From the NCBI RefSeq assembly GCF_010015445.1, contig NC_053119.1:4246550-4310549 (forward strand): 64,000 nucleotides of DNA. The letters are read 5' to 3'. This document shows positions 11,398 through 23,105 of the stretch, one piece after another. Position numbers and translations under genes: made by a program. Positions within the stretch are counted from its first letter, which is position 1. Each line of letters opens with the position of its first letter. Source of the stretch: Perca fluviatilis (taxonomy: Eukaryota; Chordata; Actinopteri; Perciformes; Percidae). The notes beneath the pieces were generated by a model. It was given only the letters and a program-made list of their open reading frames with translations. It had not been told where the DNA came from and did not search any database.

Positions 11398-12127
11398 ACA
11401 GGTGAAACTCGGAAAATTAGAATATCGTGCAAAAGTTCAATTATTTCAGTAATTCGACTTAAAAGGTGAAACTAATATATACTCATTACATGCAAAGTGA
11501 GATATTTCAAGCCTTTATTTGTTATAATTTTGATGATTGTGGCTTACAGTTTATGAAAACCCCAAATTAAAAAATCTCAGAAAATTAGAATATTGTGTAA
11601 AGGTTCGTTATTGTAATGTCACACTCTAATCCGCTAATTAATCCAAAACACATGCAAAGGGTTCCTGAGCCTTTAAATGGTCTCTCAGTCTGGTTCAGTA
11701 GAATTCACCATCATGGGGAAGACTGCTGACCTGACAGGTGTGCCGAAAACCATCTTGACACCCTCCACAAGGAGGGAAAGCCTCAAATATTGCCCTTTTT
11801 ATATAGAGAGTGTGGCCAACTAGGGAATCGAATGTTCTGAGCTATCCCGTTATGCGATTGGTTCCGAGGTGGTCACGTGTTTCGTGGACTCCATGTTTGA
11901 TAACAACATTCATCTGATTCCCATTGATAGAGTGGGGGAAAAAAATGATGAATTATTTAAAAAAAAATTAAATAAATCACTGAAAAGATGCCCAAGACAG
12001 GGAAGGGGCAAAAGATTTCACAAGTTCCCCCGTGAACCAAAAAGGTGAAAGGTATGGGAGCTGTTCATTATTGTGTGAGGTAGCCTAAATGTCAATTTCT
12101 CTCTTCGATATGATAACAAATGACATA

Positions 12128-13652
12128 CAGTACAGGCCAAAAGTTTGGACACACCTTCTCAATCAATGTGTTTCTTTATTTTCATGACTATTTACATTGT
12201 AGATTCTCACTGAAGGCATCAAAACTATGAATGAACACATATGGAATTATGTACTTAACAAAAAAGTGTGAAATAACTGAAAACATGTCTTATATTTTAG
12301 ATTCTTCAAAGTAGCCACCCTTTGCTTTTTTTGATAACTCTGCAAACCCTTGGTGTTCTCTCAATGAGCTTCATGAGGTAGTCACCTGAAATGGTTTTAC
12401 CTTCACAGGTGTGCTTTGTCAGGGTTAATTAGTGGAAGTTTTTCCCTTATTAATAAAAAAGCAAAGGGTGGCTACTTTGAAGAATCTAAAATATAAAGCC
12501 CTATTCGCACGGGATAAGTATTATCTTGGGACATCGTGTGAATTATAAATAACCCACCCACGTATGAGTTTCATCTGGCGCATTCGAACGGGATAAGCGA
12601 AGCCTGTGATTTTACTCGAATTTACTGACATTAAGCAACAGTAGAAACATGGGGGTGGGTAGCTCTGCTACGTGTGTTTGTGTGTGGTCAGATCTCGAGG
12701 ACACACACGCGCACACACACACACACACAATCTCAACCGGGTAGTCAGTCATCGTCCGAACTGCGACCTCTCCTTTTCCTTTCTCTCACTTTTTTCTCCG
12801 GGTGGTGTCAAGCAGGGTCCGGTTAGATGGATAAAACAAAACATTTCACCAGGTTAAAATCTATTAGCTCAAGCTTTACGCTTGATTTATTTGTAACATT
12901 AACCTCTAATTATGAAGTGAGCCCCCTCGCTTGATTGTTATCATGTCATTATTTTTGATAAGCTATGGCTTGGAGATGTCTTGTCGTTATCTCTAGATTT
13001 ATGATAACATAAAAAATATATTTACCGCATGCTGCTATACATGTCATCCATCGCCATCTAATCATTCTTTTTGTCTTCGCACTTGTGGTGGTTTTCATCT
13101 TTCTCTTTCTGCAAATTGTATATGATGTATAGTGACATGACCCAGCACCCAAAACACTGTCAAAACACTCCAACGCACCCTCCATTCTTCGCGAAAGATG
13201 GATAAAAAGGCGCAAAAGGAGGAAATAGGTACCTATGTACCTTGAAAAAACAAAAAAGCCCCGCCAAATCCTGGACAAATCAGAGATGCCGATTCGCACG
13301 GGACTAATATTATCACAGGACCTCCGTTTTCGGCGAAATATGGTAGGTCATTTGCGGTGGAATTATTACTTTACAAATTACAGACATGACCGATTCGCAC
13401 GGGATTAAGATCACAGACAACCTCCGCAATTATTACAAATTACTGGAGGTCACCAGGTAATACTTATCCCGTGCGAATAGGGCTTAAGACATGTTTTCAG
13501 TTATTTCACACTTTTTTGTTAAGTACATAATCCCATATGTGTTCATTCATAGTTTTGATGCCTTCAGTGAGAATCTACAATGTAAATAGTCATGAAAATA
13601 AAAAGGAAACACATTGAATGAGAAGGTGTGTCCAAACTTTTGGCCTGTACTG
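12128..13652. mobile_element. Tc1/mariner-type palindromic MITE
   Basis: Starts CAGTACAGGCCAAAAGTTTG and ends with its reverse complement, flanked by TA at 12126-12127 and 13653-13654. The arms extend over about 175 bp and include matching CAAAGTAGCCACCC segments. The right arm is split by the Harbinger-like element at 12497-13484. Confidence 0.85.
12497..13484. mobile_element. PIF/Harbinger-like MITE, copy 1
   Basis: Inverted ends AGCCCTATTCGCACGGGATA and TATCCCGTGCGAATAGGGCT are flanked by the 3-bp duplication TAA (12494-12496 and 13485-13487). Removing it restores the host MITE sequence. A 3-bp TWA target duplication is typical of PIF/Harbinger. Internal subterminal repeats (ATTCGCACGGGA) recur. 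The 116-codon minus-strand frame at 12949-13299 has no recognisable domain. Confidence 0.8.
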
Positions 13653-14327
13653 TAGGACAAATATAGTAATACCATCCTTAATGTGTACACTGCTGTCAAA
13701 AAAGTTCTAACACTGCTTTAGAAATGAATGAAGTTTGAATTTAGCCTTATGCTATTGTTAGCTTTTTCGCTAGCACTCCATGTACCTAAGTGCTTGTGAT
13801 CTTGCCACAGTCATATCTACGGCTTTTGGTCTCAACCGAGTCCAGGTGTCTTTATTATGTTCATAATAATATTGGAGGGAAAGTGAAACACAGCTTGCAC
13901 AGGGATGATGTTCGGCTTTTCACAAGTTTACGCCGACGAATATTTACCTAGCCTGCTAGGTAAATATTACATTAGAAAGGTAAACACTGCGCAGAGACTT
14001 ATTGGGCGACTTGGTCACTCACTACAATGGGCATTTTTTTGAGGCCCATTTACGATATAGAAGGTAAATATACACTGGAATATTTCCATAAGGGCCTTTT
14101 ACATATTGACAAACGTTGATAATAACATGTTTATGGTGAAAATAAGCGATTTAATAATAATAATTTTAATATTTATTTCAAGATAGCATATTCGCCCCAT
14201 AGGGTTACACTGTAGAGTCATCTGACGTTGGTATCCAATATGGCGCCCATGATTTGAGTTGGCCACACTCTCTATATAAAGGGCACTAGCCTCAAAAGGT
14301 AAATGCAAAATAAGTTGGCTGTTCAGG

Positions 14328-14826
14328 TGGTCGTGCCTCCGCCTGAACCTGCCCTGTGCCAGAGCGGTCCTGCAGCTTTCCAGGATGTGTTGCAGAGAGG
14401 CGTTGGTGGTCCCACAGAGGTCGCAGGCCTGCTCTGTTCCCAGCCACTGGTGCAGATTGCGAGGGGAGGGCAGGGTGTCGTAGGTTGCCCTAATCAGGAA
14501 ACTGAGTCAGGCTTGTGGCAGCTTCCTTATGTTTGCCCAGCTAACTCGCCGGCTCAGCACCCCTTCCTAGCTGTCCATCGTCCCTGTTGCCCCTGAGCCA
14601 CAGCTTTGACCCTATACTCTTCTTGTGCCATCCTTGTCACCTCTGCGATAACAAGGTCCTTCCTCTCCTTTTGGCTAGCTCTGGACCTCAAGATGGATGG
14701 GTCGTTCCATCCCAACCCTGTCCGTCCTGTTTGGACTGTGCCCACAACTTCCTGGTGTTGCAGCCTGCCCGCTGCTTTCTGGACTTCTTCCGCCCTCCAT
14801 TTTCTACTGTGTAAAATGCATACCAT
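14328..14826 (-). pseudogene. C-terminal fragment of a non-LTR retrotransposon polyprotein
   Basis: On the minus strand, RKWRAEEVQKAAGRLQHQEV begins a 90-codon frame that ends GQQGRWTARKGC. After a frameshift the next block reads FLIRATYDTLPSPRNLHQW, then ACDLCGTTNASLQHILESC and ALAQGRFRRRHDHL. The C-x2-C...H-x4-C arrangement followed by QGR...RH resembles the C-terminal cysteine-histidine motif before the endonuclease of R2-like retrotransposon proteins. There is no start, no reverse transcriptase core and at least one frameshift, so it is a dead fragment. Confidence 0.65.
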
Positions 14827-14839
14827 GAATGAAAATCAG

Positions 14840-15515
14840 GGATGCACCGAATTCAGGAGTCGGCTTCGGACGAATATTGGGCCTTTTGACTGGGTTCGGT
14901 TTCTGTTGAACCGTCGAATTTATTTTATTTTTTTCACCGAACCCAACGCTTGCAGTATGCGTGCTACGCTGGTCGACGTGATGACTCCGCCATTGATTAC
15001 GGGAAGGTGTTTACGTAGGTGTAGCGTTCAATGCAGAAAGTGGAAATGGCTGTGAGAAAGTGGACATGGAACTCTACTCCTTCTTTGTCAAAAGAAGGCA
15101 ATTCAAGTCCAGCTACATGTTCAACTTGCAATGCCGATTTGTCTCATGGTGGCGAGGACCCTAAACTATACACAACATTGCCGCTGTTAAAACATTTGCG
15201 TATGTAACATCCGAAAGAATACGAGTTGTGCATGAAGGAATCTCCAGACAGCAGCCAGAATGCAGCAACTTCAGGTACGGGAAAGGAAGGACAGTCACAG
15301 CTAAAAGCTGGTGTTAACCAGACGGCCATTACCAGCTTTGCTAGTCCTACACCCAACTACTTTTACAGTTAAACTGAAATAAAATGAAAAATACACTGCT
15401 GTGGACGTTGTTTACTTCATGTTTACTGTGTTAATGGACTGAGGATGGGAGTAACATTCGGATTCGGCAGAAACTTAACCAGTGGATTCGGTATTTGGCC
15501 GAACCCAATATAACA
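14840..15515 (+). mobile_element. hAT-family element fragment with decayed BED finger
   Basis: Opens GGGATGCACCGAATTC and ends in sequence (GATTCGGTATTTGGCCGAACCC) shared with 61037-61160, where the terminal TTCGGTGCATCC survives. The interior + strand reads SSPATCSTCNADLSHGGEDP, then LLKHLRM, stop, HPKEYE, a BED-type finger with a premature stop. The right terminus is truncated here. Confidence 0.7.
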
Positions 15516-15596
15516 AACAAAAATACCATATTTTATGTAAAGAGAAATTAAGAGTTTTTTTTAATACACGTGCATGTATTTGATTCTTCTCCTCAG

Positions 15597-16528
15597 ATGT
15601 CCAGCAGCTGTCAGTGGATAAAGATTGGGTTCCCCCTGAGCAGCAGGAGTGGAGCTCCAGTCTGGACCAGGAGGACCTAGAGCCCCCCCCACACATTAAA
15701 GAGGAACAGGAGGAACTCTGGACCAGTCAGGAGGAAGAGCAGCTTCAAGGGCTGGAGGAGGCTGATATCAAGTTCCCGTTCACTTCTGTCCCTGTGAAGA
15801 GTGAAGAAGATGATGAAGAGAAAGCTCAGTCCTTCCAGCTTCATGAAAGCCAAACTGAGGAGAACAGAGAGGCCGAGAGAACAGAAGGTGATGGAGAGGA
15901 CTGGGGAGGACCAGGACCAGCCAGGAACTCAGATCCAGATAGTCCTTTACAACCAGCTACTCATGACAAGACTTCAGACTCTTCCTCTGAAACAGAAGTG
16001 AAACCATTTTGTTGCTCCTTTTGTGGTAAAAGATACCCTCTGAAGTCATCCTTAACGAGTCACATGATACTTCATTCAGAAGAAAAACGGTTCACCTGCC
16101 CAGTGTGTGAACTAGTTTTCAGTAGCAAAGGCAATTTGGTTATACACATGAGAATCCACACAGGGGAGAGACCATTTAGTTGCCCATTTTGTAGTAAAAG
16201 ATTCGCACAAAAGGGAAATCTGAGAAAACACATGACTCTCCACACAGGGGATAAACCATTTAGTTGTTCAGTTTGCGGTAAAAGTTTTGCACAAAAGGAA
16301 ACTCTGAAAAAACACTTGATTGTCCACACAGGGGACAAATCATTTAGTTGTTCGGTTTGTGGTAAAAGTTTTGCACTGAAGCAAAATCTGAAACAACACT
16401 TGACTATCCACACCGGGGAGAAACCATTTAGTTGTTCGTTTTGTGGTAAGAGTTTCACACAAAACCGAAATCTGAAACGACACCTGACTGTCCACACGGG
16501 GGAGGAACCAGTTACTTCCAGCGTTTAA
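15597..16528 (+). CDS. C2H2 zinc-finger protein, gene 2, exon 2
   Basis: Acceptor CTCCTCAG ends at 15596; the exon begins within the split Asp codon and reads VQQLSVDKDWVPPEQQEW. It is 932 nt with stop TAA at 16526-16528. With exon 1 (8643-8835) the protein is 374 residues. The acidic linker resembles gene 1 but lacks about 60 residues just before the fingers. Six intact C2H2 fingers follow (FCCSFCGKRYPLKSSLTSH to FSCSFCGKSFTQNRNLKRH). Compared with gene 1, DNA-contact positions differ in fingers 1, 4, 5 and 6 while fingers 2 and 3 match. Probably a nuclear DNA-binding regulator; target unknown. Confidence 0.93.
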
Positions 16529-16631
16529 GCGTGTTGGTCCAACAGTCACAATTCAGAATGCATGTGAATTGCGGATTAATTGCAAAGTTTAACCATAATA
16601 ATACTGTGAAATGTTTTTACTGTCCCTGTTA

Positions 16632-16637
16632 ATTAAA
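16632..16637 (+). promoter_or_regulatory. Candidate variant polyadenylation signal of zinc-finger gene 2
   Basis: ATTAAA about 104 nt after the stop codon, replacing the AATAAA present in gene 1. It overlaps the TTAA that served as an insertion target in gene 1. Confidence 0.3.
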
Positions 16638-16815
16638 GTAGGCTGGTACATCTCTATGGAGGGTTGCCGTGAAATCATACAGGCAACGCAATCTTCTATG
16701 CAGAGCATAGCATGTTAAAAGCAGTTTATATAGTAGTGTAGTATATAGACGATCGTGGCTACTGGAGGAGCAGAAGAACTCAAAGCCATGACGCCGGCCA
16801 CAGCTCTGCTTTGGC
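16637..16815 (+). repeat. Paralogous 3'-flank block, gene 2 copy
   Basis: Homologous to 7649-7800. Here it is contiguous with the gene 2 3' end, so it represents the uninterrupted arrangement. Confidence 0.65.
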
Positions 16816-17518
16816 AGACATTACGTGTTAGTTTAGGCGACAAAAAGTGAGCGTCATGCGGTGACGGTTAACAATTAAATTTAGGCACCAAAAATAACCA
16901 GTTAAGTTTAGGAAAAAGAAGGTGGCGTGGATTAAAACACTCCCAAGGAACACACTTTTTCTGGGCTGAAAGTCCTTTTGTTTTCCCCGGGAAAGCGAAT
17001 TCAGCACTTGAACAGGCTGTGATTTATGTGAATATTGTGATCCGTTGCAGCCCAAGTTGGTAAGGGGCAGCAGAAATAAATCAAGCTACAGAGATGTTTG
17101 CTGAGCCAGTAGTTTCCCAGCTGGATTGAAGTACTGAAGGCTAGACTTGGTTCAACACTATCTTGAAGTCTCTTCGGAATCCCAACCAGAGACTGATGAG
17201 GTGGTCGTTGTTCTTGCAGCCATTGTTGACGATGTAATTGCAGACGCGCTGTCTCGCGCGCGCCTAGATCCTTAATTTCACATTCACAACTGTTCTCTTT
17301 TCTGAGTTATCCCCTATTCCTCTGTCTTTCATTGCCTTAAATTGCTCCTGTGGTACCCAGGGTTGCTGGATCTTGGAGACAAGTGGACCGCATTGGAGGA
17401 TGTAACCAGAAGGAGAGTGGTGTTTATATGGGACTATGGGTAACGTATTGGCCATGTAGCCAACTTGCCTTTGAACATAACTTTAAGGTACAGTGTTAAT
17501 AAAAAAGACAAATGGAGG
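16816..17518. other. Intergenic, nothing recognised
   Basis: No supported genes or terminal repeats. Confidence 0.5.
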
Positions 17519-18262
17519 TATAGAGAGCCGAAGTCCCGCCCTTCTACTTACGGCCAATGGGACCTATCTTTCGAAAAAGTATGAACTAGAGTCAATGGAG
17601 GGATAATAATTATTTTTTGATCTCGTTTGAATTGAGCCGTGGATTCCAAATATGATGTTCGTCAATTTAAAACATTATTTTTCAACCGAAGAAAGTCTCC
17701 GTTTATTGTTAAACTGTTGAAGTATCAGACTGTGAAAATACGTAATTATAAAGACTACAAACTTCATGGATGACGTCTCGCTGAAGCTACGATGTCTGTG
17801 CGTATCGTACCGGGGATGTAACGTTACTCTAATGAGCAGAGGATCTCGCTTGTTCTTTTGCTTCTCTGCTGAAAACACTTCACTGGATAAAACACATCAG
17901 GTACGATAACGTTACATGTGTTGTTTAACAGAGCTAAGCTAGCTAGCTAGCGAGCAAGCCGATCATCAAGCTAGGTGAGGTAGCTAGTGTGAGACGGGAG
18001 ATGTAGTCCACTGGGAGATGTAGTCCACTGAGCGGTTTCACACAAAACTAAGTGGTACTATGACAAACCTACGGCTAACTGAGACTTTCTTCGGTTGAAA
18101 ACTTATCATTTAAACTGACGAACATCATATGTGTAATCCGTGGCTCGATTCAAACGGGATCAAAAAATAATTTGCCTCTCCCCGTTCACTACCGTTGATA
18201 TTTTTTCCGAGTTAAGGTCCCATGAGGTCCACAGGAAGGGGCGGGACTTCGGCTCTCAATAG
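17519..18262. mobile_element. Fold-back MITE with about 180-bp inverted arms
   Basis: GAGAGCCGAAGTCCCGCCC at the left returns as GGGCGGGACTTCGGCTCTC at the right. The inner parts also pair: TGATGTTCGTCA with TGACGAACATCA, and TTTTCAACCGAAGAAAGTCTC with its complement. The flanking duplication is unclear. Confidence 0.75.
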
Positions 18263-19160
18263 TGTTCATGATTGTTATCGTGGTTCTTAGAAGATCCCCG
18301 TTTTCATGGAGGGGGTGTTACGACCCCTCCCATTTTTTTTGCCTGCTGTTGGCTTCTCTGGCTTTTCCTGACTGAGCTGGCAGTTTGGGAGGGTTCGTTA
18401 GCTAATTGGTGGACACCTGTGTAGGGCTCAACCAAGACTACTTGTACAAGTCATGTCTCATTGTTGTAGCCCGGGAAAACCCTGACGAACTTCCGGTATA
18501 TTTGAGATTTGCTCTGCAAGTCAGTCTGGCCAAGAGCCCCATTCAAGCCCATTTCCAATTTCTCCAAATCGAGGCACCAATCACAACCTGAGGCGGGCTT
18601 TACACGATGAAGATTTTGTTTACGTTCAACATGACGGCTACCGAAGCGCAGTGTCACCCAGATCGTTGGTCTGATTGGTTGAAGGACTATCTGATTGTGC
18701 CCAGAGGCATTTTAGTGGAGTCCGTTGGTGACGCCCCCTTTGGCAATGGGCTGCAAATGAAGTTTGCCCACACCCACTCTCAGTTACAACTGAGAAGGGT
18801 CTGGTGTCAACCAATCAATCATTGTTGTGCCTCTGCCTTCTCCTTCTCCTAGGCTCCACATTTCCTGGTTTAGGTTTGTTTCACCTCCTCTCGGTTTGTG
18901 AGCTAAAGACTGTTTGTTTGTGTGTTTTTGTTTGTCTGATTTTAAGCTGATACAGAAACTAAAATGATCCTTTTAGCTTACTCTACTATGGTGCCTTGTT
19001 AAATTACTAACATTACCATAAATGACGACGCCGTAGTGGAAATGTCCGTCATCCATTAACTACTATAAATTAGGCTACCGGGGATTTGTGCTCTTATTTT
19101 TCTAAACTGTGAATAAAAACTTATTTGCCAACATTAGCTAAGGTCCTAAGGAGTATGGTT
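18263..19160. other. Intergenic, nothing firmly recognised
   Basis: Several short open frames but no protein similarity I recognise. Confidence 0.5.
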
Positions 19161-19168
19161 GTTGATGG

Positions 19169-20286
19169 TAGGCCTGTCGCGATAGTCAATAAATCGAGTT
19201 ATCGCATGATAAGAAAAAATGAGCTCGATAATTTTTCCGGCCGCGATAATTTCCGTTTGCATGCTTGTTTATTTTCCTCGTCTCTCCCTCTCTCTCTCTA
19301 CCAAAGAGACTGGAGGACCACTCTCGGTTCCTTAGCGTAACGAGGAGTGAACCCTCTTGTCAGGCGCGTGGTCTTTGTGTGGGCGGTAGGCTACTCAGGC
19401 GGAGAGAGCGAGGGGTTGGAGCGGGTTTCCTGCAGCACTTTGCAGTTAAGGCGACCGTCAAAAAGGAAAGTATATGAGCGATATCCACCGTGTTACTCGG
19501 CGTCCCGTTTTCTCCGTTTCATTCCAAACCACACAGCTGACAACCTGCAGGTGGAGACAGTCGGGCTCGGACATACACGCCGCTGTGGACTCGTCCTCGC
19601 AAGCGGTTTCAGGAAAGTGGCTCCATTGTCTGGCCGATCACCGAACATTAACGGTACAAGCCTACAGCTGTCCGCGGACACGGAGTGTTTTTTGTGTGTG
19701 TTTGTTTGTGTGTGTGTGTGTGTGTGTGTGTTGTGTGTGTGTGTGTGTGTGTGTGTGACGACCCAACTAAGTCCCGACCTGCAGAGGAGCAGAAGCGCGA
19801 CCTTCGCGCCAAAATGAAGGCTGAAAAACAGAACTATTTTGGTACATTTACCGCCACGTGGCAGCTAGCCATACATTTAGATTTTATTTTTTTATTATAT
19901 ATTATTTAAATGTAATATTTAGTGTTAAATAATTGTAAAATGTAGTACAGAGTCTCTAGTCTGAGAACTTACGTGTCACAAACGGCAATTCCACAACTGT
20001 ACATCAGCGTGAAAGACGACATACCAAAGGAGATCAAAGACATATTGTGGATATTTAAAATGTCTTCCAGTTCCAGTGTTAAATATTCTTTAGAAATAAA
20101 AGTGTATTGATCTTTGAAAAGGTGTACCTGTAGTAGTAGTAGTAGTAGTATTAGTATTAGGCCTATTATTTGGACATTATCATTATATTAGATGCAAATG
20201 GTCTCTCGATGACAATATTATCGTTTATCGCAATAATTTCTGGGACAATTTATCGTCCAGCAAAATTTGTTATAGTGACAGGCCTA
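19169..20286. mobile_element. hAT-type MITE with a GT tract
   Basis: Ends TAGGCCTGTCGCGATAG and (rc) TAGGCCTGTCACTATAA are inverted, with CGATAA motifs inside both. A perfect 8-bp duplication GTTGATGG lies at 19161-19168 and 20287-20294. It contains a GT-rich microsatellite (about 19690-19758) and a (TAG)n run near 20132-20150. No transposase. Confidence 0.88.
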
Positions 20287-20388
20287 GTTGATGGTAATTG
20301 TTGATTTTGTTTAGATGTGCCAAATTGTAATTTTATAAGTGATTATTGGTCGGACTGTTGATCTAAAGCTATGCTAGCGGCATATTTA

Positions 20389-20760
20389 TTAACCTTCCTG
20401 TTGTCCCCGGGTCAAGTCCGACCCCTTTTCAAAGTTTCCTATATCAGAAATGTGCGTTTCTTTCAATAAAATTGCCCCAAAATAACCTGGATGGTTCAAC
20501 TCAGCGCTCTTCGCAATTCAAATGTTTAAAAAAATGTTTCCTTAAATGACATAAAAGTGACAAAAGCGCCAAAAACATTGAAAAAAGCAACTAAAGGCAT
20601 TGAAAGTCTAGAAGAAACAGCAGAATAAGTATTTGAAACAAGCGTCAAAACAAAAAGGCACTAACAATGTTTTAAAAACTGACAAAAGATTTTTTTTAAA
20701 GTGGAAAAAAGCATTGAAAAAAGTGTTGATTTTCACCCGGGAGGACAACACAAGGGTTAA
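20389..20760. mobile_element. TTAACC-ended MITE
   Basis: TTAACCTTCCTGTTGTCC at the left pairs with GGACAACACAAGGGTTAA at the right. The interior is a decayed series of GACAAAA / CATTGAAAAA motifs. A related end lies at 56561-56640. Confidence 0.65.
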
Positions 20761-21587
20761 ATACATATTTTTTTTTAAATTTGACCAAAAGGCAATTATA
20801 TTTTTTAATCGCAATTATTTCTGAGACAATGAATTGTGCAGCAAAATTTGCAATTGTTACAGCTCTACTTCCAGGTGCTACTTCCAGTCGGGTTGGTTTT
20901 GTATGTGTTTCCCCAGATTTCCACACAGTAACTTATATAAAGCAGTATGAGTGTATTCTATACAGTATTCAGTGATTTACTGTCCAACATATATCTTGAT
21001 TCATTCAATATTGCTGTTGTAAATATTTTATTTGTACTAGAGTGCAACACTGTTTTCCTGTTTGTGTGAACAAACCTTGAGACAATCCATCCATCCATTC
21101 TATCTTTCGTATCTTACTAAAGCTCAACTAAATGAATGGAGCGATTGTTAGAGAATATATATGCTTGTGTGTCTCATTAAACCTTTAGAACATTGTGATC
21201 TGAACCCTTGCTTCGTGTCACTTTGTTCTCAGAGCTCGCCACTGCTTTTTAGTCTACTAACAGGGGTCAAGCCAGTAGAGCAGTGTTTCTCAATTGGGGG
21301 TAGGTGTCCCCCTAGGGCAGGGGGGGGGGGGTCAAACTCAACTTCACTAAGAGCAAGACTGGAAAATAAGGATCACATCAACGGTCAGACGTGTTTAGTT
21401 CATTAACAGGCTTTTATTTAAGAGAAAAAGTCAAATATTTTCACTGTATTATTGCCTCATTTCTCTTTCTCACTTACAGTTTGAGCCTCTGCAACAAAGA
21501 TCCTCAGCCATCAGAGGAAAAAAGTGTAAAAAGCAATAAATTTGTCTTTTTAAAAGCACCAAAAAGTGTGGCAAAAACATCGACAAA
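20761..21587. other. Intergenic, low-complexity and common fish repeat fragments
   Basis: Contains a G homopolymer region (about 21320-21330) and CAGTGTTTCTCAATTGGGGG-type interspersed sequence. No gene. Confidence 0.4.
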
Positions 21588-21993
21588 AGCCCTATTCGCA
21601 CGGGATAAGTATTACCTGGGGACCTCTTGTAGTTTATAAATTACCCCCACACGTCTGTGTTTCGTCTGGCGCATTCACACGGGATAACTGAAGTCTGTAT
21701 TTTACTCAAATTTACAGACATTATCCCCCGGATATGATGTCAAAACTTTTCATTTATAATTGACAACGCAGCCAGTTAGACCCCAAATCACAGAGATGCC
21801 GATTTGCACGGGAGTAATATTATCACGGGACCTCCGTTTTCGGCGAAATATGGTAGGTCATTTGCGGGGAATTATTACTTTACAAATTACAGACATGACC
21901 GATTCGCACGGGATTAAGATCACAGACAACCTCCGCGATTATTACAAATGACTGGAGGTCACCAGGTAATACTTATCCCGTGCGAATAGGGCT
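21588..21993. mobile_element. PIF/Harbinger-like MITE, copy 2
   Basis: Same inverted ends as 12497-13484 (AGCCCTATTCGCACGGGATA) but only 406 bp, a shorter deletion derivative. The 3-bp flank AAA is repeated on both sides (21585-21587 and 21994-21996). Confidence 0.8.
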
Positions 21994-22379
21994 AAAGGCA
22001 CCAAAAACATTTAGAAAATGCAACAAAATGTGCCCTAGGGGTACTTTGAAGGACTTCAGAGGGTGCGTAAGAGTTTTTTACAAAAGGTTTTTCAGTTACA
22101 AGGCTGTAATTACTTCTACAAGTTTTTGTCACTTTTTCTTGAGTTTGTCGCTTTTTGGAATTTTTTGTCACTTTTGTCGCCCTAGTGTTGCCTTCCTTCT
22201 TTCGACTGTTTTTTTCCGAAGTTTTTATTGCTTTCTGTAAGCTTGTCTCTTTTTTTTCTAAGTTTTTGTTACTATTTTCGACCTATTCTTGCCTTCCTTC
22301 CTTGTTTCTACGTTTTTTTTTTTAAGGTTTTTGTCGCCTTTTTTCATCTAAATGTTTTCCAGGTACAAGGCTGTTGTTA

Positions 22380-23105
22380 AGAAAATCTACCGCTGACAAA
22401 ACAATCCTGATCATACTGTTTCACAACAATTGCTGTGGTCTTTTGCCAGTTTGGCTTTGATGTGGTTTATGTGAGGTTTCCAGCTGATTTTGTGGTCTAA
22501 AATCACACCAAGATTATACTTTCTATAATTATGTTGTTGAGTTTAAATTCTACTTGAGGGTTAGTTTAAGGTATTCCAAATAACATCTGTGTTTTGCTCG
22601 GATTTAATGACCTCAAACATCAAACCACCGTTTCAATTTATTCATTTCTGGAGTGATCACTTCCAAAAGCTCCTGTAACTTGTCCCCACAACAGAAAATG
22701 TGTCATCCGCAAATAAAATAAATGTAAGTACTCTACAAAGATCATTGATGTAAGTTATGAAAGATGTGGACCTATAGACCCCTGTGGTACACCACAAGTT
22801 ATGTTCATGTATGTAGATTTGTGTTCAACAATTTCTACAAATTGTTGCCTGTTTCTTAAGTAGCTACTCACCCAATCCAATCCAACCATATTTCTCTAGT
22901 TTATGTAATAAAATGTCATGATTTATCGTGTCAAATGCTTTCTTTAGGTTCTACATATTTCTTCTTGTCTATGCAATTTGTGAGTTCCTCAATTAGTTCC
23001 ATTAGTGCCAAAGATGTTGATCTGTTTGTCCTGAATCCGTATCGACTGTCAACCAGAAGCTTGTATGTTCAATGAAATTTAAGTCTTTCTGTTAAAATGC
23101 TTTTT
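22380..23105 (-). pseudogene. LINE reverse-transcriptase fragment
   Basis: Minus-strand reading gives reverse-transcriptase motifs in the right order. These are FRTNRSTSLALMELIEEL (about 23040-22985), KAFDTINHDILLHKLEKYG (about 22948-22893), CGVPQGSIG (about 22797-22771), the catalytic box LFADDTF (22717-22697) and LGVILDHKISWKP (about 22511-22473). Stops and frameshifts separate them, so the copy is dead. The motif style is that of non-LTR elements of the L2/Rex/Jockey type; the exact clade is not decided. Confidence 0.8.

Larger units (their letters stand above)
11788..14287. mobile_element. P-element-like transposon with THAP-domain remnant
   Basis: The inverted ends are TGCCCTTTTTATATAGAGAG at the left and CTCTCTATATAAAGGGCA at the right, both continuing into TGTGGCCAAC or its complement. 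The 9-bp AGCCTCAAA is repeated at 11779-11787 and 14288-14296; P elements make 8-bp duplications. Near 12010-12057 the + strand reads KRFHKFPREPKR, stop, KVW, the H-x2-FP signature of a THAP domain, which is the DNA-binding domain of P transposases. The rest of the transposase is not visible, and another transposon occupies 12128-13652. P-like assignment is an inference from these three signs. Confidence 0.55.
11399..14325. mobile_element. Tc1-like element fragment split by a P-like insertion
   Basis: Begins after a TA dinucleotide with CAGGTGAAACTCGGAAAATT, the start of a widespread fish Tc1-like family, and repeats GAAAATTAGAATAT inside. It runs to about 11787 (a transposase-like stretch with CTCCACAAGGAGGGAAAGCC) and resumes at 14288 (AGCCTCAAAAGGTAAATGC) for a few dozen bases. 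The far end is missing; retrotransposon sequence follows instead. Confidence 0.6.

Noticed and set aside
12949..13299. 116-codon minus-strand gene
   Set aside because: Lies wholly within the Harbinger-like MITE and shows no transposase or other domain.
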